Below are positions 43,266 to 52,438 of a stretch of 64,000 bases of DNA, piece after piece. Numbering within the stretch: the stretch's first letter is position 1; every line of letters begins with the position of its first letter. The notes under the pieces were generated by a model. The model ran no database searches and was not told the DNA's origin. It saw only the letters and a program-made list of their open reading frames with translations. Source of the DNA: Gallaecimonas kandeliae (GTDB lineage: Bacteria; Pseudomonadota; Gammaproteobacteria; Enterobacterales; Gallaecimonadaceae); contig NZ_CP118480.1 of assembly GCF_030450055.1 (NCBI RefSeq), forward strand, positions 3,099,501 through 3,163,500. Direction: 5' to 3'. Made by a program: the position numbers and the translations under genes.

Positions 43266-43563
43266 TATGGCCAAGATCCGCCGCGAGTCCATGCGCTGGT
43301 TCGTGCTGCTGACCCTCAACAACGCCAGGCCCATCGGCGCCGGTGAGCACCTGGTGCTGTCTGTGGTGCAGAGCGAATACCCCGACGCCACCCGCCAGGA
43401 GCTGCGCCGGGAGCTGGACTACCTGGGCGACCGCAAGCTGATCACCGTGGCCAAGCAGCCCGACGGGCGCTGGCACTGCGAGCTGACGGCGCTCGGCACC
43501 GACGTGGCCGAGTACACCGTCGCCTGCCACCCCGGCATCGCCCGCCCCGAGAAGTACTGGTGA
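43252..43563 (+). CDS. gp26-like phage protein
   Basis: 103 residues with a winged-helix-like pattern: RWFVLLTLNNARPIGAGEHL, then RQELRRELDYLGDRKLITV and DGRWHCELTALG. It matches Mu gp26-type proteins between gp25 and gp27. DNA binding is plausible; the role is unknown. Confidence 0.82.
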   Translation: MTQIDMAKIRRESMRWFVLLTLNNARPIGAGEHLVLSVVQSEYPDATRQELRRELDYLGDRKLITVAKQPDGRWHCELTALGTDVAEYTVACHPGIARPEKYW

Positions 43564-43567
43564 GCTT

Positions 43568-44140
43568 ATGAGCATCGTATCCAGTCGCAGCTCCATTGCG
43601 CGCCAGCCCGCAGAAATCCGCGATTACATCGAAGCCTTGCTGATGAACACGGCGCTGACGCTGGACGAGAAAGTGGCTGATCTGCGGGCACAGTTCCCAG
43701 ACGAAGACGACTTGCCATCGCGTAGCGCCCTGGGCCGCTACGGCCAGAAGCTGGAGCAGCGCCTGTCTGCCATCCGCGCCAGCACCGAGGCCGCCAAGAT
43801 CATCCGCGCCCATGCCGGCGACCGTGAAGACGCCCGCTCAGAAGCCCTGACCGCCATGATCCAAAGCGAGCTTTTCGAGTCGATCATGGCGCTCCAGGAA
43901 GCGAGCGACGAGGATGTGAACCCGGCCGAGCGCATCGGCCTGCTCTCCAAGGCCGCCAAGAACATCGCCACCCTGACCCGCAGCTCGGTAGCCCTGAAGA
44001 AGTACCAGGAAGACATTGCCGAGGCAGCGCGCCAGGAACTGCTGCGTGAGCAAACGGCGGCCCTTGAAGCCATGCCCAACAAGGGGGGCGTGACCGAGGA
44101 AACCAAGCAAGCCATCCGCGACGCCCTGGGGATCAAGTGA
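43568..44140 (+). CDS. gp27-like DUF3486 protein, probable small terminase
   Basis: 190 residues, helical, with the DUF3486 features: an N-terminal helix-turn-helix (LDEKVADLRAQFPDEDDLPS, then RSALGRYGQKLEQR) and a long central helix pair. By position before the large terminase it should bind phage pac DNA. It overlaps the terminase start by one base. Confidence 0.85.
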   Translation: MSIVSSRSSIARQPAEIRDYIEALLMNTALTLDEKVADLRAQFPDEDDLPSRSALGRYGQKLEQRLSAIRASTEAAKIIRAHAGDREDARSEALTAMIQSELFESIMALQEASDEDVNPAERIGLLSKAAKNIATLTRSSVALKKYQEDIAEAARQELLREQTAALEAMPNKGGVTEETKQAIRDALGIK

Positions 44141-45600
44141 TGAGCCAGCCCAGAGGCAACGCCAAGTGCATACCGGCCGACCCGGACGCCATCTTCCTGC
44201 CTTACCAGTCCAAGTGGATCACCGACGTCAGCCGCCTCAAGCTGATGGAAAAGAGCCGGCAGATTGGCCTTTCCTGGTCCACCGCCTATGCCTGCGACGA
44301 GCGCACCGCCGCCCAGGACGCCCGTTTTGACCAGTGGGTGAGCAGCCGCGACGAGCTGCAGGCGCGGCTCTTCATCGAAGACTGCAAAATGTGGGCGGAC
44401 ATCATGGGTCAGGCCGCCCAAGACCTTGGCGAGGTGGTGGTGGACCCCCAGGCCCGGCTCTCGGCCTATGTGCTGCAATTCGCCAGTGGCCGGCGCATCC
44501 ATTCCATGAGTTCCAACCCCGACGCCCAGGCCGGTAAGCGCGGCGGCCGGGTGCTGGACGAGTTCGCCCTGCACCCCGACCCGCGCAAGCTCTGGTCCAT
44601 CGCGTATCCGGGTATCACCTGGGGCGGGGCGCTGGAGATCATCTCCACCCATCGCGGCAGCCATAACTTCTTCAACCAGCTGATCAGGGAGATTGTCGAG
44701 AACGGCAACCCCAAGGGCATCAGCCACCACAAGGTCACCCTGCAGGACGCCCTGGACCAGGGCTTCCTGTTCAAGCTGCAGCAGATGCTGCCGGCCGACG
44801 ACGAACGCCAGGCCATGGACGAGGCCGCCTATTTCGACTGGGTGCGGGCCGGCTGCGCCGATGAGGAGTCCTTCCAGCAGGAGTACATGTGCAACCCCGC
44901 CGACGACGACGCCGCCTTCCTGGAGTACGGGCTCATCACCGGCGCCGAGTTCCCGGCGGGCAGCGAGTGGCAGCGCCAGGAAGGTGGCCAGCTGTTCATC
45001 GGCGTGGACATCGGCCGTAAGGCGGACCTGACCGTGCTATGGGTGGTGGAGAAGCTCGGCGACGTGCTCTACACCCGCCACGTCGAATGCCTGCAGAACA
45101 TGCGCAAGTCCGAGCAGGAAAAGGTGCTCTGGCCCTGGTTTGCCAGGGCGTCCCGCATCTGCATCGACGCGACCGGCCTCGGCATCGGCTGGGCCGACGA
45201 CGCCCAGGACAAGTTCGGTACCTACCGGGTCGAGCCGGTCACCTTTACCCCGGCCGTCAAGGAGCAGCTGGCGTACCCCATCCGCTCGGCCATGGAAGAA
45301 CGGCGTCTGCGCATCCCCCACGACCCGAAGATCCGCGCCGACCTGCGCCAGGTCACCAAGCAGGTGACCACCGCCGGCAACGTCCGCTTTACCGCCGAAC
45401 GCACCCCCGATGGCCATGCCGACCGTTTCTGGGCCCTGGGCCTGGCGATCCATGCGGCAGGCGGCCCGACGGTGGAAATTGACTTCCAATCCATCGGCCG
45501 GCGCCAGGCCCTTAGCCAGGACGGTGATACCCGGTCCGCACCTATCACCGACGCCGGCTTTGGCACCGTGGCCGGCTCGCAAGACTTTGGAGGCTACTGA
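44140..45600 (+). CDS. Terminase large subunit (gp28-like)
   Basis: 486 residues from the ATG at 44140; a GTG at 44137 is an alternative. The ATPase region includes MEKSRQIGLSWSTAYA and the Walker B-type GRVLDEFALH. The C-terminal RNase H-like nuclease carries FIGVDIGRKADLTVLWVV with the first metal Asp. It packages DNA by the headful into the prohead. It overlaps the portal start by one base. Confidence 0.93.
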   Translation: MSQPRGNAKCIPADPDAIFLPYQSKWITDVSRLKLMEKSRQIGLSWSTAYACDERTAAQDARFDQWVSSRDELQARLFIEDCKMWADIMGQAAQDLGEVVVDPQARLSAYVLQFASGRRIHSMSSNPDAQAGKRGGRVLDEFALHPDPRKLWSIAYPGITWGGALEIISTHRGSHNFFNQLIREIVENGNPKGISHHKVTLQDALDQGFLFKLQQMLPADDERQAMDEAAYFDWVRAGCADEESFQQEYMCNPADDDAAFLEYGLITGAEFPAGSEWQRQEGGQLFIGVDIGRKADLTVLWVVEKLGDVLYTRHVECLQNMRKSEQEKVLWPWFARASRICIDATGLGIGWADDAQDKFGTYRVEPVTFTPAVKEQLAYPIRSAMEERRLRIPHDPKIRADLRQVTKQVTTAGNVRFTAERTPDGHADRFWALGLAIHAAGGPTVEIDFQSIGRRQALSQDGDTRSAPITDAGFGTVAGSQDFGGY

Positions 45601-47123
45601 TGTCCAAACCCGAACAACAACAGGTGCCAGTACCGGCCAGCTTCGCCGAGGCCGGCGCTGGCCAGCCGGTGATGCAGGAGATCGCCACCAGCCTCGACGG
45701 CCGGGACATCACCAGGGGCTTTTTGGACCCGCTACAGCTGCAGGCGAGCAGCGACCAGATCCTGCAGCTGCGCAGCAACGGGGATTACGAGATCTACCGC
45801 CAGGTGCTGCGTGACGACCAGGTAAAAGGGGTCTGGAGCCAGCGTCAGCTGGCCATCACCAGTAAGGAATGGACGGTCACACCCGGCGGCAAGACCCGCA
45901 AGGACCAGGCCGCCGCCGATTTCATCCGCGAGCAGGTGGCCCAGGTCGGCTTCGACCGGGTCACCGGCCTGATGCTGTTCGGGGTCTTCTACGGCTTCGC
46001 CGTGGCCGAGGCCATGTGGGGCCGTGATGGGCGCTTTGTGACGCTGGACGAGATCAAGGTGCGCGACCGCCAGCGCTTCGGCTTTGACGGGGCCGGCCGG
46101 CTGCGCCTCAAGACTTTTGGCCAGCCCAACGGCGAGCTGCTGCCGGAGCGCAAGTTCTGGGCCTTCAATACCGGCGCCGACCACGACGACGAGCCCTATG
46201 GCCTGGGCCTGGCCCATTGGCTGTATTGGCCGGTGCTGTTCAAGCGCTCCGGCATCAAGTTCTGGCTTATCTTCCTGGAGAAATTCGGCCAGCCCACTGC
46301 CAAGGGCACCTATGACAGCAACGCCACCCCGGCGGAAAAGCAGCGCCTGCTGCAGGCCCTGTCAGCCATCACCACCGACTCGGGGATCATCGTGCCCCAG
46401 GGAATGCAGATCGAGCTGATGGAGGCGGCCCGCTCGGGTTCTGCCGACTACGTGGCCCTGGTCGACCGGATGGACAGGGCCATCGCCAAGGTGGTGATGG
46501 GCCAGGTGGCCAGCTCCGAGGGTACCCCTGGGCGCCTGGGTAACGACAAGCTGCAGGGTGAGGTGCGCGAGGATCTCATCAAGGCCGATGCCGACCTCAT
46601 CTGTGAGTCCTTCAACCGCAGCATCGTGCGTTGGCTGGTGGAATGGAACTTCCCTGGCGCGGCCCTGCCCAGCGTCTACCGCAAGGTCTCCCAGGACGAG
46701 GATCTGGGTGAGCGGGCCACCCGCGACAAGACCATCTTTGACATGGGCTTCAAGCCGACCCTTGGCTACATCCAAGACAACTACGGCGAAGGCTGGCAAG
46801 AGAAAGCCCCCATCGCACCGCCGCCCCCAAATCCAGGCCAGGCGCTACTCGGGGCGCCGTCGGCCAGCTTTGCAGAAAGCCAGGCCCAGCCCCCCACACA
46901 GATGCTGCCTCAGGCTGAGAAGGCCCTGGCCGCGCCCGTAGGCGCCTGGCTTGACCAGGTGCGTACACTGGTGGGCCAGGTCCAAAGCCTCGAAGAGCTG
47001 CGTACCAAGCTGCTGGATCTGTACCCGGCCATGAGCCTGGACCAGTACGCCGCCGCCCTGGCTGAAGCCGACAGTGCCGCCCACCTGGCCGGCAGGAACG
47101 CGGTCAAAGAGGAACAGCGCTGA
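45600..47123 (+). CDS. Portal protein (gp29-like, DUF935)
   Basis: 507 residues matching DUF935 Mu-type portals: an early DPLQLQASSDQILQLRSNGD, a core with LIFLEKFGQPTAKGTYD, and VVMGQVASSEGTPGRLGN. A Pro/Ala-rich stretch and a helical tail end it. It forms the dodecameric portal ring. It is fused by one-base overlaps to terminase and head morphogenesis genes. Confidence 0.93.
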   Translation: MSKPEQQQVPVPASFAEAGAGQPVMQEIATSLDGRDITRGFLDPLQLQASSDQILQLRSNGDYEIYRQVLRDDQVKGVWSQRQLAITSKEWTVTPGGKTRKDQAAADFIREQVAQVGFDRVTGLMLFGVFYGFAVAEAMWGRDGRFVTLDEIKVRDRQRFGFDGAGRLRLKTFGQPNGELLPERKFWAFNTGADHDDEPYGLGLAHWLYWPVLFKRSGIKFWLIFLEKFGQPTAKGTYDSNATPAEKQRLLQALSAITTDSGIIVPQGMQIELMEAARSGSADYVALVDRMDRAIAKVVMGQVASSEGTPGRLGNDKLQGEVREDLIKADADLICESFNRSIVRWLVEWNFPGAALPSVYRKVSQDEDLGERATRDKTIFDMGFKPTLGYIQDNYGEGWQEKAPIAPPPPNPGQALLGAPSASFAESQAQPPTQMLPQAEKALAAPVGAWLDQVRTLVGQVQSLEELRTKLLDLYPAMSLDQYAAALAEADSAAHLAGRNAVKEEQR

Positions 47124-48340
47124 TGGCCAGCAGCGTCAGCTATGGCTCAGTGCCGTTCCCGGAGCAGATCCGCTTCTTCCGGAAAAAGCTCAATGTGCCC
47201 ACCCAGGCCTGGACCGACATCTACGGCGCCGAGCACGACTGGGCTTTCATGGTGGCCGGTGCCACCCGCGATGCGCTGCTGGCCGATTTTCGCCAAGCGG
47301 TCGAGAAAGCCATTGCCGAGGGCACCACCCTGGAGGATTTTCGCAAGGACTTCGACGCCATCGTCGCCCGCCACGGCTGGGACTATAAGGGCGGGCGTAA
47401 CTGGCGTTCCCGCGTCATCTATGAGACCAACCTTTACAGCAGCTACGGTGCCGGCCGTTACGCGCAGCTCTGGGCTGACCGTGACATCCTGCCGTTCTGG
47501 CAGTACCACCACAGCGACGCCGTCAGCCACCCCAGGCCGCTGCACCTGTCCTGGAACGGCATCATCCTCAAGGCCACCGACCCCTGGTGGCGCACCCATA
47601 GCTGCCCCAACGGCTGGGGCTGCCAGTGCTTCATAACCGGCCTCTCGGCCTTCGATATGGAGCAGCAGGGCCTGAGCCCGTCACCGTCGCCGACTATCAC
47701 ATGGCAGACCGTGGAGGTGGGCAAGCGCAGCCCCGGTGGCCCGCGCACCGTCCGGGTACCGGACGGCATAGATCCCGGCTTCGAGCACACTCCCGGCCGT
47801 GCGCGGCTGGAAAGCGCCGTGCCGCCCCCAATCGCCTCACCCAACCCCACTGGCACCCCCAGCCTGCCGAGCCGCCCGCCGGGCGATCTGCTGCCCGAAC
47901 CGAGACCGGTCAGCGCCTCGTTGTCGCCTGCCACCAGCCCTGAGCAGGCGGTCAGCGACTTCCTCTCGCCCTTCGGCGCCACCTCGGCCAGCCCGGCCGT
48001 CTTCCAGGATGTGGTGGGCGAGCGGCTGGCCATCGGTAAAACCCTCCTGACCGACGCCAGCGGCGCCCTGGCCAGTACCGTACCCACTGCCGAGCTGCCG
48101 CTGGTGGCCAAGGCCCTGCAGGCGCCCGATGAGATCTGGGTGCGCTTGGAGTGGCACCCTGAGCTGAAAAAGGCGACCCTAACCCGCCTTTACCTCGCTC
48201 GCTTCCAGGTACCGGGCCAGCCGCTGCCGGTGCTGGTGGTGGTGCAATGGGGGGCTGACGGCTGGCGCGCCGATGTTGGCGGCCAGAACAGCGACCTGTG
48301 GCGCACCGGGGTGCGCCTCTACCGGCGCGGGGACAACTGA
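47123..48340 (+). CDS. Head morphogenesis protein (gpF/gp30-like) with probable C-terminal BECR-type nuclease domain
   Basis: 405 residues. Residues 1-180 are the Mu F / SPP1 gp7-like head morphogenesis domain: RSRVIYETNLYSSYGAGRY, HHSDAVSHPRPLHL, and the terminal PNGWGCQCFI. A Pro-rich linker (about 225-265) leads to a separate domain (about 270-405) with VFQDVVGERLAIGKTLL, KALQAPDEIWVRLEW and RLYLARF. These resemble the PBECR2-type phage nuclease domains that are found at this position. Nuclease activity is inferred only. Confidence 0.88.
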   Translation: MASSVSYGSVPFPEQIRFFRKKLNVPTQAWTDIYGAEHDWAFMVAGATRDALLADFRQAVEKAIAEGTTLEDFRKDFDAIVARHGWDYKGGRNWRSRVIYETNLYSSYGAGRYAQLWADRDILPFWQYHHSDAVSHPRPLHLSWNGIILKATDPWWRTHSCPNGWGCQCFITGLSAFDMEQQGLSPSPSPTITWQTVEVGKRSPGGPRTVRVPDGIDPGFEHTPGRARLESAVPPPIASPNPTGTPSLPSRPPGDLLPEPRPVSASLSPATSPEQAVSDFLSPFGATSASPAVFQDVVGERLAIGKTLLTDASGALASTVPTAELPLVAKALQAPDEIWVRLEWHPELKKATLTRLYLARFQVPGQPLPVLVVVQWGADGWRADVGGQNSDLWRTGVRLYRRGDN

Positions 48341-48900
48341 TGGCCGGCGCCCGCATCGAGATCGGCCTTACCGGGCCGGCCGGCAGCCAATTGGGGAAGC
48401 TGATCCAGGCATTGGATGACCCCAGGCCGCTGCTGGTCAATGTCCGCGAATACCTACAGCGCAGCACCACCGAGCGCTTCCTCAAGCAGCGCAGCCCGCA
48501 AGGCAACCCCTGGAAGCCACTCTCGCCCCGCTACAAGGCCCGCAAGAAGCAAAATCAGGACAAGATCCTGATCCTGCGCGGCTACCTGATGAACACCCTG
48601 CGCGGCGTCATCGACGACGATAGCCTGGCCTTCGGTACCGACCGGCCCTATGGCGCCGCCATGCAGTTCGGCGCCACCATCGAGCATGCCGCCCGCAGCC
48701 AGCAGGCCTACTTCAAGCGCAATGAAGACGGCAGCGTCGGCAACCGCTTCGTCCATAAATCGAAGAGTGACTTTGCCCAGTGGGTAACCATCGGTGAGCA
48801 TGTCACTCACATTCCGGCCAGGCCCTGGCTCGGTACCAGCAAGGAAGACGACGACTACCTGGTGAAGATGGCCCAGCACTACCTCAGTGAGGCCATTTAG
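48340..48900 (+). CDS. Phage virion morphogenesis protein (gpG-like)
   Basis: 186 residues from the ATG at 48340, overlapping the previous stop by one base. It has the gpG features: an N-terminal helix (KLIQALDDPRPLLVNVREYL), the WKPLSPRYKARKKQ core, LILRGYLMNTLRG, and the C-terminal IPARPWLGTS. In Mu, G is a tail-completion/virion morphogenesis protein. It ends the first late block. Confidence 0.88.
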   Translation: MAGARIEIGLTGPAGSQLGKLIQALDDPRPLLVNVREYLQRSTTERFLKQRSPQGNPWKPLSPRYKARKKQNQDKILILRGYLMNTLRGVIDDDSLAFGTDRPYGAAMQFGATIEHAARSQQAYFKRNEDGSVGNRFVHKSKSDFAQWVTIGEHVTHIPARPWLGTSKEDDDYLVKMAQHYLSEAI

Positions 48901-48916
48901 GGAAAAGGCCCTGAGC

Positions 48917-48957
48917 GCCGCTGTGGGCGTTTTAGGGCCGTTACCCGCTACAGCGGC
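48917..48957. other. Inverted repeat after gpG
   Basis: GCCGCTGT at 48917-48924 is complementary to ACAGCGGC at 48950-48957, with a 25-base loop. Several GGCCGTTAC-type repeats lie around it. It may be the end signal of the gpG block, but there is no T-run. Confidence 0.4.
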
Positions 48958-49072
48958 CGCAACCTGAGGCCGTTACGGCCGCCAAAACGGCGTTGAGGCT
49001 TTTATAAAAAGGCCTGGCCACCCACCGGCGCCTCCCTCGGCACTTTCCACGTCACCCCAGACCGCCTTTCAG

Positions 49073-49093
49073 TTTTGCCCCCGTTCAAATTAC
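49073..49093 (+). promoter_or_regulatory. Late-promoter motif, copy 2 (before the protease gene)
   Basis: TTTTGCCCCCGTTCAAATTAC, with TAGGCT starting 39 bases after the motif start. The protease start lies 72 bases past the motif. This is the position of PI in Mu. Confidence 0.6.
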
Positions 49094-49165
49094 AACCACC
49101 GCCCGCGCCCATAGGCTGAGTCCGTCAAAGCGATTTCTTCCTCGATTTCGAACCGGAGTAGCCAT

Positions 49166-50278
49166 GTGAGCGCATTAGAGATCTTCAAAGCCGGCACCCA
49201 TACCGCCATGGACGGCCAGCAGCTGAGTTTCAGCGCCGCCGATATCGCCGCCTCGGTTGCCGCCTACGACCCGGCCGTCTTCAAGGCGCCCCTGGTGGTC
49301 GGCCATCCCAAGCTCAACGACCCGGCCTATGGCTGGGTGCGCTCGGTGGCCATAAACGGGGAGGTGATGCAGGGCGAGCCCGAGCAGGTGGAGGCCCAGT
49401 TCGCCGAGATGGTCAACAACGGCCGCTTTCCCCGCATCAGCGCCTCTTTCTTCCACCCCGACAGCCCCAGCAACCCGGTGCCCGGTGTCTGGTACCTGCG
49501 CCATGTCGGCTTTCTCGGTGCCCAGGCGCCGGCCGTCAAGGGGCTGAAACCGGCCAGCTTCGCCGAGGCCGGCGACGGTGAAGTGGTCACCGTCGAGTTT
49601 GCCGCCAATGGCGAGGCGCCCGGTGCCTGGGCCCTGACTCGCATCTTGCGCGGCCTGCGCGAGTTCCTCATCGAAGACCGCAACAGTGAAACCGCCGACA
49701 AGGTGATCCCCGACTGGTTGATCACCTCCTACGAGGAGGACATGCGCCGCGAGGCGGCGGAAGGCCCCACCCACTTTTCTGAGCCCGAGGAGACCGAGAT
49801 GGACCCGACCAAAACAGCGGATTTTGCCGCGCGTGAAAGCGCCCTGCAGAGCCGCGAAGCCGAATTAGCCCAGCGCGAACAGCAATATCAGGCCAAGGAG
49901 GCCGAAGCCCGTAAGGCCGGCATTGCCAGCTTTGCCGACGGCCTGGTGAAAGAGGGCAAGGTGCTGCCCCGCGACCGCGAGGGCCTGGTTGCCTTCATGG
50001 CGCACCTGGACGAGGCCAGCGTTGTGGAGTTCGCCGACGGCGACCAGAGCGTCAAGAAAGCCGGCGTCGAGTGGTTCAAAGGCTTCCTGGGCAGCCTGCC
50101 GCAGCAGGTGGACTACGCCGAGCACGGCGCGACCCAGGATGAACACAAGCCGGCCAGCTTCGCCGCCCCGCAAGGTTACAGCGTCGACCCGGACCGCCTC
50201 GCCCTGCACAACAAGGCGCTGGCCTACCAGGTACAGCACCAGTGTGACTACAACACCGCGATCAATGCGGTCAGCTAA
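49166..50278 (+). CDS. Phage protease with internal scaffold region (gpI/gpZ-like)
   Basis: 370 residues from a GTG. The N-terminal half is the Mu I-type prohead protease (APLVVGHPKLNDPAYGWVRS, ISASFFHPDS, WYLRHVGFLGAQAPAVKGL). From about residue 212 the protein is a Glu/Gln/Ala-rich helical scaffold. An internal in-frame ATG at 49799, behind GAGGAGA-type purines, could give a separate scaffold protein, as for Mu gpZ. Confidence 0.9.
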   Translation: MSALEIFKAGTHTAMDGQQLSFSAADIAASVAAYDPAVFKAPLVVGHPKLNDPAYGWVRSVAINGEVMQGEPEQVEAQFAEMVNNGRFPRISASFFHPDSPSNPVPGVWYLRHVGFLGAQAPAVKGLKPASFAEAGDGEVVTVEFAANGEAPGAWALTRILRGLREFLIEDRNSETADKVIPDWLITSYEEDMRREAAEGPTHFSEPEETEMDPTKTADFAARESALQSREAELAQREQQYQAKEAEARKAGIASFADGLVKEGKVLPRDREGLVAFMAHLDEASVVEFADGDQSVKKAGVEWFKGFLGSLPQQVDYAEHGATQDEHKPASFAAPQGYSVDPDRLALHNKALAYQVQHQCDYNTAINAVS

Positions 50279-50289
50279 AGGAGCCACCC

Positions 50290-50625
50290 ATGTCCGCTCA
50301 AAACTATTCCCTGCTGGGGCTGTGCGCTATCGCCAGCGCCGCTGTCACTGCCAACACCTTCGTTGGCTGGGACAACGCCACCGCTACCGCCGCCGGCAAC
50401 GCCAAAGGGGTAGCCCGCTCCGACGCCGCCCTCGGCGCCGCCCTGCCGGTCGACATCATCGGCACCGCCGTGGTCAAGGCCACCGGCGCCATCGCCGACG
50501 GTGACGCCCTGGAAGTGGGCGCCAATGGCACCGCCACCGTCAAAAGCGCCGGTGTCACGGTGGCCAGGGCCCTGCAGTCCGTGGCCGATGGCGAGCTGTG
50601 CGAAGTGCTGCTCATCGCCAACTAA
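50290..50625 (+). CDS. Capsid decoration / cement protein (DUF2190-like)
   Basis: 111 residues, Ala/Gly/Val-rich and beta-strand predicted. It has the DUF2190 pattern of repeated short strands (GIADGDAL-type segment AIADGDALEVG, and ALQSVADGELCEVLL at the end). It lies between protease and major capsid genes, the usual place for a head-decoration protein. Confidence 0.8.
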   Translation: MSAQNYSLLGLCAIASAAVTANTFVGWDNATATAAGNAKGVARSDAALGAALPVDIIGTAVVKATGAIADGDALEVGANGTATVKSAGVTVARALQSVADGELCEVLLIAN

Positions 50626-50652
50626 CCCCACCGAAGCAATCAGGAGAGAACC

Positions 50653-51582
50653 ATGCCTCAGATGAACAACAACCAGGTGCGGGTTATCGACCCCATTCTG
50701 ACCACCCACGCCAACGGCTACCGCCAAAACAAGCACGTCGGTCTGGCACTGTTCCCCCGCGTGTCGGTGGCGGTGTCGGGCGGCCAGATCCTGACCTTCG
50801 GCAAAGAAGCCTTCATGGAGTACAACATCCGCCGTACTCCCGGCTCCGCCACCAAACGGGTGCAATTCGGCTACCAAGGCGAACCCTTCGCCCTGGTGCA
50901 GGACGCCCTGGAAGGCGTGGTACCCCGCGAGCACCTGCGCGACGCCAGCCAGGTGCCCGGCATCAACCTCGGCCAGCGCGCCATCAATAACGCCATGGCC
51001 ATCGCCAGCCTGGCCCTGGAGCGCGAGCAGGGCGCCCTGGCCCGCAACGCCGCCAACTACGACAGCGACCACAAGGTAGACCTTTCCGCCGCCAAGTGGA
51101 CCGACGACGCCAATGACCCGGCCAAGGATCTCCGCACCGGTGCAACGGCCATCCGCGACACCACCGGCATGGAAGCCAACACCCTGATCGTCTCGGCCAA
51201 GGGCTTTGCCGCCCTACAGGAGAACGCCAAGATGAAGGAGAACTTCAAGTACACCTCGAAGGACTCCATCACCACCGCCATGATCGCCGCCCTGCTTGAC
51301 CTGGAGAACGTCCAGGTGGGCAAAGCCATCACTTCCGACGCCAGTGGCAACCTCAGCCCGGTGTGGGGCAGCGATGCGGTGCTGGCCTACGTGCCCACCT
51401 CCCCGGACCCCAACAGGGAAGAACCCAGCTATGGGTACACCTACACCATGGAAGGCCACCCCATGGTGGAGCAGGCCTACTACGACAAGAACGCCAAGAG
51501 CTGGATCTACCCGGTGACCTACGAGCGGGTGCCGGTGCTGAGCGGCATGACAGCAGGCTACCTGCTGCAGAACCTGGCCTGA
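50653..51582 (+). CDS. Major capsid protein
   Basis: 309 residues with HK97-type character: an N-terminal arm (NNQVRVIDPILTTHANGYRQ), an E-loop region around ATKRVQFGYQGEPF, and the A-domain with LIVSAKGFAALQEN. It matches capsid proteins of Mu-like siphoviruses. RBS AGGAGAG lies seven bases upstream. Confidence 0.9.
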   Translation: MPQMNNNQVRVIDPILTTHANGYRQNKHVGLALFPRVSVAVSGGQILTFGKEAFMEYNIRRTPGSATKRVQFGYQGEPFALVQDALEGVVPREHLRDASQVPGINLGQRAINNAMAIASLALEREQGALARNAANYDSDHKVDLSAAKWTDDANDPAKDLRTGATAIRDTTGMEANTLIVSAKGFAALQENAKMKENFKYTSKDSITTAMIAALLDLENVQVGKAITSDASGNLSPVWGSDAVLAYVPTSPDPNREEPSYGYTYTMEGHPMVEQAYYDKNAKSWIYPVTYERVPVLSGMTAGYLLQNLA

Positions 51583-51641
51583 TAGCCGGAACAATAGGAA
51601 GCCCAGGGCCAAGGAAGGCCCCTCAATTTGAAGAGGTGAGC

Positions 51642-51929
51642 ATGACCCGTTACCGCATCGACCGCCCCATCAAGTGGCAGGGCGAGATCAAAAAGACCGG
51701 CCATATCGAGGCAGACCCCAAGGCGGTGGAAGCCTTGGTCAACTCCGGCGCCCTGGTGCCGGACGAAGCGGCCCCCCAGGCCCAGGCTGACCTCGACAAG
51801 CTCAAGGTCGACGAGCTGCGCACCCTGGCCGAGCAATCGGGTGTGGAAGACTTCGCCACCCTGAAAAAGGCCGAGCTGATCGCCGCCCTGCAGGCTGCAG
51901 AGCAAGGCACTGGCCAAGGTGACGCATGA
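51642..51929 (+). CDS. Small head-tail protein with SAP-like motif
   Basis: 95 residues. The N-terminal half is strand-rich (YRIDRPIKWQGEIKKTGHIE). The C-terminal half carries a SAP/Rho-N-like helix pair (LKVDELRTLAEQSGVEDFAT, then LKKAELIAALQ) that may bind DNA. By position it corresponds to the gp35-type protein between capsid and gp36. It overlaps the next gene by four bases. Confidence 0.78.
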   Translation: MTRYRIDRPIKWQGEIKKTGHIEADPKAVEALVNSGALVPDEAAPQAQADLDKLKVDELRTLAEQSGVEDFATLKKAELIAALQAAEQGTGQGDA

Positions 51930-52435
51930 GCTACATCAGCCGCAGCGATCTGGCCAAAAGCCCTGGCGCCCGAGAGCTGGCCCAGGTGGCCACCCCCGAG
52001 CAGGAGGCCGTGGTCGATGCCGACCTGATGCAGGCTTCCCTGACCGGGGCTGATCGCAGCGCCTGGAGTGCGGACGAGATTGCTGTGGCTGACCAGGCCC
52101 TGGCCGTCATCGATGCCGCCGTGGTTGACGCCGATGCGGTGATCGACGGTTACCTGGCGCCGCGCGGCTACCTGCCGCTGGACCCGGTGCCGGGCATCGT
52201 CACCACCTGGGCGCGGGCCATCACCCGCTACCAGCTGCACAAGGACCGCGTCGGCGGCGAAAAGGACGACCCCATAGTGCGCGCCTACCGCGACGCCCTG
52301 GCCCTGCTGCAGCAAACCGCCGCCGGCAAGTTCAGCCTGGGCTTGGGGGACACCACGGCCCCGGCCGGTACCGGCAGCCCGGACTGGTCCGCCCCGGCGC
52401 GCCAGTTCACCAATGACAGCCTGCAGGACTTTTGA
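51926..52435 (+). CDS. gp36-like DUF1320 head-tail connector protein
   Basis: 169 residues with the DUF1320 signature: YISRSDLAKSPGARELAQVA, a helix with AVIDGYLAPRGYLPL, and VTTWARAITRYQLH. It is a predicted head-completion protein. It ends three bases before the next gene. Confidence 0.87.
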   Translation: MSYISRSDLAKSPGARELAQVATPEQEAVVDADLMQASLTGADRSAWSADEIAVADQALAVIDAAVVDADAVIDGYLAPRGYLPLDPVPGIVTTWARAITRYQLHKDRVGGEKDDPIVRAYRDALALLQQTAAGKFSLGLGDTTAPAGTGSPDWSAPARQFTNDSLQDF

Positions 52436-52438
52436 GCC

